A stretch of DNA of 8,610 nucleotides from Opitutaceae bacterium (GTDB lineage Bacteria; Verrucomicrobiota; Verrucomicrobiia; Opitutales; Opitutaceae): contig RGAX01000112.1 in assembly GCA_009919985.1 (NCBI GenBank), forward strand, positions 1 to 8,610, written 5' to 3'. The notes under the pieces were generated by a model. It was not told where the DNA came from, made no database searches, and worked only from the letters and a program-made list of their open reading frames with translations. Within the stretch, counting starts at the first letter, position 1. Each line of letters begins with the position of its first letter. Positions 5,741 to 8,610 of the stretch are shown here, one piece after another. A program made the translations under genes and the position numbers.

Positions 5741-8610
5741 GCTGGTGACGCCGAAGCGGCCGGAGGCGACCTGCTTGATGGCGGAGTTTTTCGAATCCCC
5801 GTTGGCCATCGGGATGAAGCGCGCGGGGTCTTCGCCGCCTTCGCCGGTGTTGGACTTGCCGCCGATGCGGTTCATCGCGATCGCCAGCGTCTCGTGCGCT
5901 TCGGCGGAGATGGAGCCGTAGGACATGGCGCCGGACTTGAAGCGTTTCATGATCGCCTCGACGGGCTCGACTTCTTCAAGCGGAATCGCGGTGGCGGACT
6001 TGAACTCAAGCAGGCTGCGCAGCGTGCAGAGCTTGGTACCCTGTTCGTTGACGATTTTCGAATAGCCGCGGAAGGCCGCGAGGCTGGTGGTGCGCACGGC
6101 TTTTTGCAGATGATGGATGGACTCGGGCGTAAACAGATGGGCTTCGCCGTCGTTGCGCCACTGGTATTGACCGCCGGAGGGCAAGACAGCGAGGTTGGCC
6201 GTGCGCTCGGGATAGGCGGCGCGGTGGCGGGCGAGAACTTCCTGCGCGACGACATCCAGACCGATGCCGCCGATACGCGTGGGCGTCCAGGTGAAGTAGT
6301 GGTCCACGACGGACTGATTGAGTCCCAAGGCCTCGAAGACCTGCGCGCCCCGGTAGCTCTGGATGGCCGAGATACCCATCTTGGACATGACCTTGACGAC
6401 ACCCTTGGACGCCGCCTTGACCAGATTCTTGCACGCGGTCTTGTGATCGACGCCGGTGATCAGCTCTTCTTTGATCATGTCGTCGATGGTCTCAAAGGCC
6501 ACGTAGGGATTGATCGCGGAGGCGCCGTAGCCGATCAGCAAGGAGAAGTGGTGCACTTCGCGGGCATCGCCGGTCTCGACCACGAGCGAGGCGCGCGTGC
6601 GCAGACCTTCACGAATCAGGTAGTGATGCAGGCCGGCGACGGCGAGTAGCGCAGGCACGGGCGCGAATTCCTTGGTGACGCCACGGTCGGAGAGAATGAG
6701 GACATTGACCTCCTCTTCCTCGATGTGGCGGCGAGCCATGATGCAGAGTTCTTCCATGGACTTGGCGAGACCCTTCTCGCCGCGCGCGACGCGGAAGAGA
6801 ATGGGCAGCACGGCCGTCTTCAGGCCGGGCAGATCGGTGCGGCGGATTTTGGCGAAGTCTTCGTTAGTAAGAATCGGGTATTTCAACTCGACGCGGCGGC
6901 ACGCGGTCGGCTGCGGATTGAGCAAATTGCCCTCGGAGCCGAGGCGCGTTTCGGAGGATGTGATGATCTCTTCGCGAATGGCGTCAATCGGGGGATTGGT
7001 GACCTGGGCAAAGAGTTGTTTAAAGTAATCGTAGAGCAGGCGCGGCTTATTGGAGAGCACGGCGAGCGCCGCATCGTTGCCCATCGAGCCGATGGCTTCG
7101 ACGCCATCCTTGGCCATCGGCGCGAGGATGATGCGCTCGTCTTCGTTGGTGTAACCGAAGGCGATCTGGCGCTGGAGCAGCGTGGCGTGATCGGGTTGAT
7201 CGACCTTGGGTGCCTCGGGCAGGTCGCTGAGGTGGACTAGGTGTTCGTCGAGCCACTGGCGGTAGGGACGCGCCGTGCAGATTTCGTTTTTAAGTTCTTC
7301 GTCGGAGATGATCCGGCCCAGCGCGGTGTCCACTAGGAACATCTTGCCGGGTTGTACCCGGCCCTTTTCGACGATATCTTCGTCCAGGATCGGCAACACG
7401 CCGGCCTCGGAAGCGACGACGACGAAACCGTCCTTGGTGATGTAATAGCGCGAAGGACGCAGGCCGTTGCGGTCAAGGACGCCGCCGATTTGAGTGCCGT
7501 CGGTGAAGGCGATGGCGGCCGGGCCGTCCCATGGCTCCATCAAGCAGGAGTGATATTGGTAAAACGCCCGACGTGCATCGTCCATGGTCTCGTGGTTAGA
7601 CCAAGGCTCGGGAATCATCATCATGACGGCGTGCGCCAGAGGGCGGCCCGCCAGGACCAACAGTTCGAGCGTGTTGTCGAACATCGAGGAGTCGGAGCCG
7701 TTCGGATTGATAATCGGGAGGATTTTTTTGATGTCGTCGCCGAAAACTGGGCTATCGAACAGCGCTTGGCGGGCGTGCATCCAATTGATGTTACCGCGCA
7801 GGGTGTTGATTTCGCCGTTGTGCGCGATGTAGCGGTACGGATGCGCGCGTTCCCAGCTGGGGAAGGTGTTGGTGGAGAAGCGCGAGTGAACGATGGCGAG
7901 GGCCGATTCCATCGCGGGGTGCGCGAGGTCGGGGAAGTAGTGGCCGACTTGTTCCGTTAGGAGCATGCCTTTGTAGACGAGCGTCTTCATGGACAGGCTC
8001 GCGACGTACCAGGCTTCGGCGCCGGCGATGGTGGAGGTGCGGATGTCGTTATAGGCGCGCTTGCGGATGACGTAGAGTTTGCGCTCGAAATCGAGGTCGG
8101 TGGCGATGTCGGGGCCACGGCCGATAAACACCTGACGCATGAACGGTTCGCAGGAAATCGCGGTGTTACCGAGAGTCTTGTTGTCGGTCGGAACGGTGCG
8201 CCAGCCCAGGAAGACTTGGCCTTCGGATTGGACGACTTGCTCGAAGACTTCTTCGACTTTGCGGCGGACGTTGCGGTTACGCGGAAGATAAATGAGGCCG
8301 GCGCCGTATTGGCCGGGCTCGGGCAGGGTGATGCGCGCAGCCTTGGAGACTTCGGCGAAAAACTTGTGCGGCATCTGGATTAAGATGCCGGCGCCGTCAC
8401 CGGTGTTAGGTTCGCTGCCGGCGGCACCGCGGTGATCGAGATTGGTGAGCACCTGGAGAGCGTCGGCCACGATCTTGTGTGTTTTGCGGCCCTTCATATC
8501 GACGACAAAGCCGACGCCGCAGGCGTCATGCTCGAAGGCGGGGTCGTAAAGTCCCTGTTTACCCGGACGCACCGTGGTCGGGCGGTTGTCGTCGAGGGTA
8601 TCAGAGGTGG
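5735..8610 (-). CDS. gltB: Glutamate synthase large subunit, N-terminal part (split gltB)
   Basis: The frame is open from the right edge to a TGA at 5735. A GTG at 8572 would give 945 aa, but 12 codons upstream of it stay open to the edge, so the true start is probably just outside. Numbering from that GTG, Cys18 (DACGVGF) is the nucleophile of the class II glutamine amidotransferase domain, exposed by propeptide removal. The domain also has LDHRGAAG (46-53), TGDGAG (57-62) and the HSRFSTNTFPSWERAHPYRY/HNGEINT region (229-257). The central domain follows, and the FMN synthase domain begins near 870 with FKSGAMSYGSIS and GKSNTGEGGEDPARF. It then stops at RFGVTSE, where normal GltB continues with YLVNAD and the AQGAKPGEGGQLPG loop. 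Everything up to that point looks intact and conserved, so the lesion is recent or artefactual. Intact, it would carry out the glutaminase reaction and channel ammonia to the synthase site. Confidence 0.93.
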   Translation of the reverse strand, partial: TSDTLDDNRPTTVRPGKQGLYDPAFEHDACGVGFVVDMKGRKTHKIVADALQVLTNLDHRGAAGSEPNTGDGAGILIQMPHKFFAEVSKAARITLPEPGQYGAGLIYLPRNRNVRRKVEEVFEQVVQSEGQVFLGWRTVPTDNKTLGNTAISCEPFMRQVFIGRGPDIATDLDFERKLYVIRKRAYNDIRTSTIAGAEAWYVASLSMKTLVYKGMLLTEQVGHYFPDLAHPAMESALAIVHSRFSTNTFPSWERAHPYRYIAHNGEINTLRGNINWMHARQALFDSPVFGDDIKKILPIINPNGSDSSMFDNTLELLVLAGRPLAHAVMMMIPEPWSNHETMDDARRAFYQYHSCLMEPWDGPAAIAFTDGTQIGGVLDRNGLRPSRYYITKDGFVVVASEAGVLPILDEDIVEKGRVQPGKMFLVDTALGRIISDEELKNEICTARPYRQWLDEHLVHLSDLPEAPKVDQPDHATLLQRQIAFGYTNEDERIILAPMAKDGVEAIGSMGNDAALAVLSNKPRLLYDYFKQLFAQVTNPPIDAIREEIITSSETRLGSEGNLLNPQPTACRRVELKYPILTNEDFAKIRRTDLPGLKTAVLPILFRVARGEKGLAKSMEELCIMARRHIEEEEVNVLILSDRGVTKEFAPVPALLAVAGLHHYLIREGLRTRASLVVETGDAREVHHFSLLIGYGASAINPYVAFETIDDMIKEELITGVDHKTACKNLVKAASKGVVKVMSKMGISAIQSYRGAQVFEALGLNQSVVDHYFTWTPTRIGGIGLDVVAQEVLARHRAAYPERTANLAVLPSGGQYQWRNDGEAHLFTPESIHHLQKAVRTTSLAAFRGYSKIVNEQGTKLCTLRSLLEFKSATAIPLEEVEPVEAIMKRFKSGAMSYGSISAEAHETLAIAMNRIGGKSNTGEGGEDPARFIPMANGDSKNSAIKQVASGRFGVTSE

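Overview
This is a GC-rich bacterial chromosomal segment that looks like a Verrucomicrobiota genome, probably near Opitutaceae. That placement is an inference from the mix of genes: a DUF5069-type protein, a secreted double-NIPSNAP protein, an azurin-like secreted protein, and NADPH-type glutamate synthase. There is no rRNA or marker gene here to confirm it. I see no tRNA or rRNA gene, CRISPR array, insertion sequence, phage gene or attachment site.

Layout. The right half (about 2658-8610, minus strand) is the glutamate synthase operon. The large-subunit gene gltB enters from the right edge and is followed after 37 bases by the small-subunit gene gltD. gltB is not intact: it is split into two reading frames (5735-8610 and 4180-5706). 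The split is not a simple frameshift. About 65 conserved residues of the FMN/synthase domain are missing at the junction, so a deletion of roughly 194 bp has occurred in the organism or in the assembly.

The left half (1-2615) holds small accessory genes. On the plus strand, convergent with gltD, is a short Gre-type transcription elongation factor gene (2136-2615). The gap between gre and gltD carries a perfect 10-bp hairpin and a CGCGG pentamer tandem repeat. Divergent from gre, on the minus strand, lie a DUF5069-like gene (1574-2047), a small conserved hypothetical gene (1167-1511), a secreted double-NIPSNAP gene (349-1125) and the first 73 codons of a secreted cupredoxin-like gene (1-221).

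How they work together. GltB and GltD would form the GOGAT half of the GS/GOGAT ammonium assimilation route: glutamine plus 2-oxoglutarate plus NADPH gives two glutamates. Taken literally, this sequence would make a GltB lacking its key synthase loop, with an intact GltD. The left-hand genes have no evident link to nitrogen assimilation. The two secreted proteins lie next to each other, but a shared function cannot be shown.

None of the well-supported starts has a Shine-Dalgarno sequence. Each ATG instead directly follows a pyrimidine-rich stretch ending in CC. Apart from the gltB lesion this is an ordinary chromosomal region, and I do not see a new multi-gene system.
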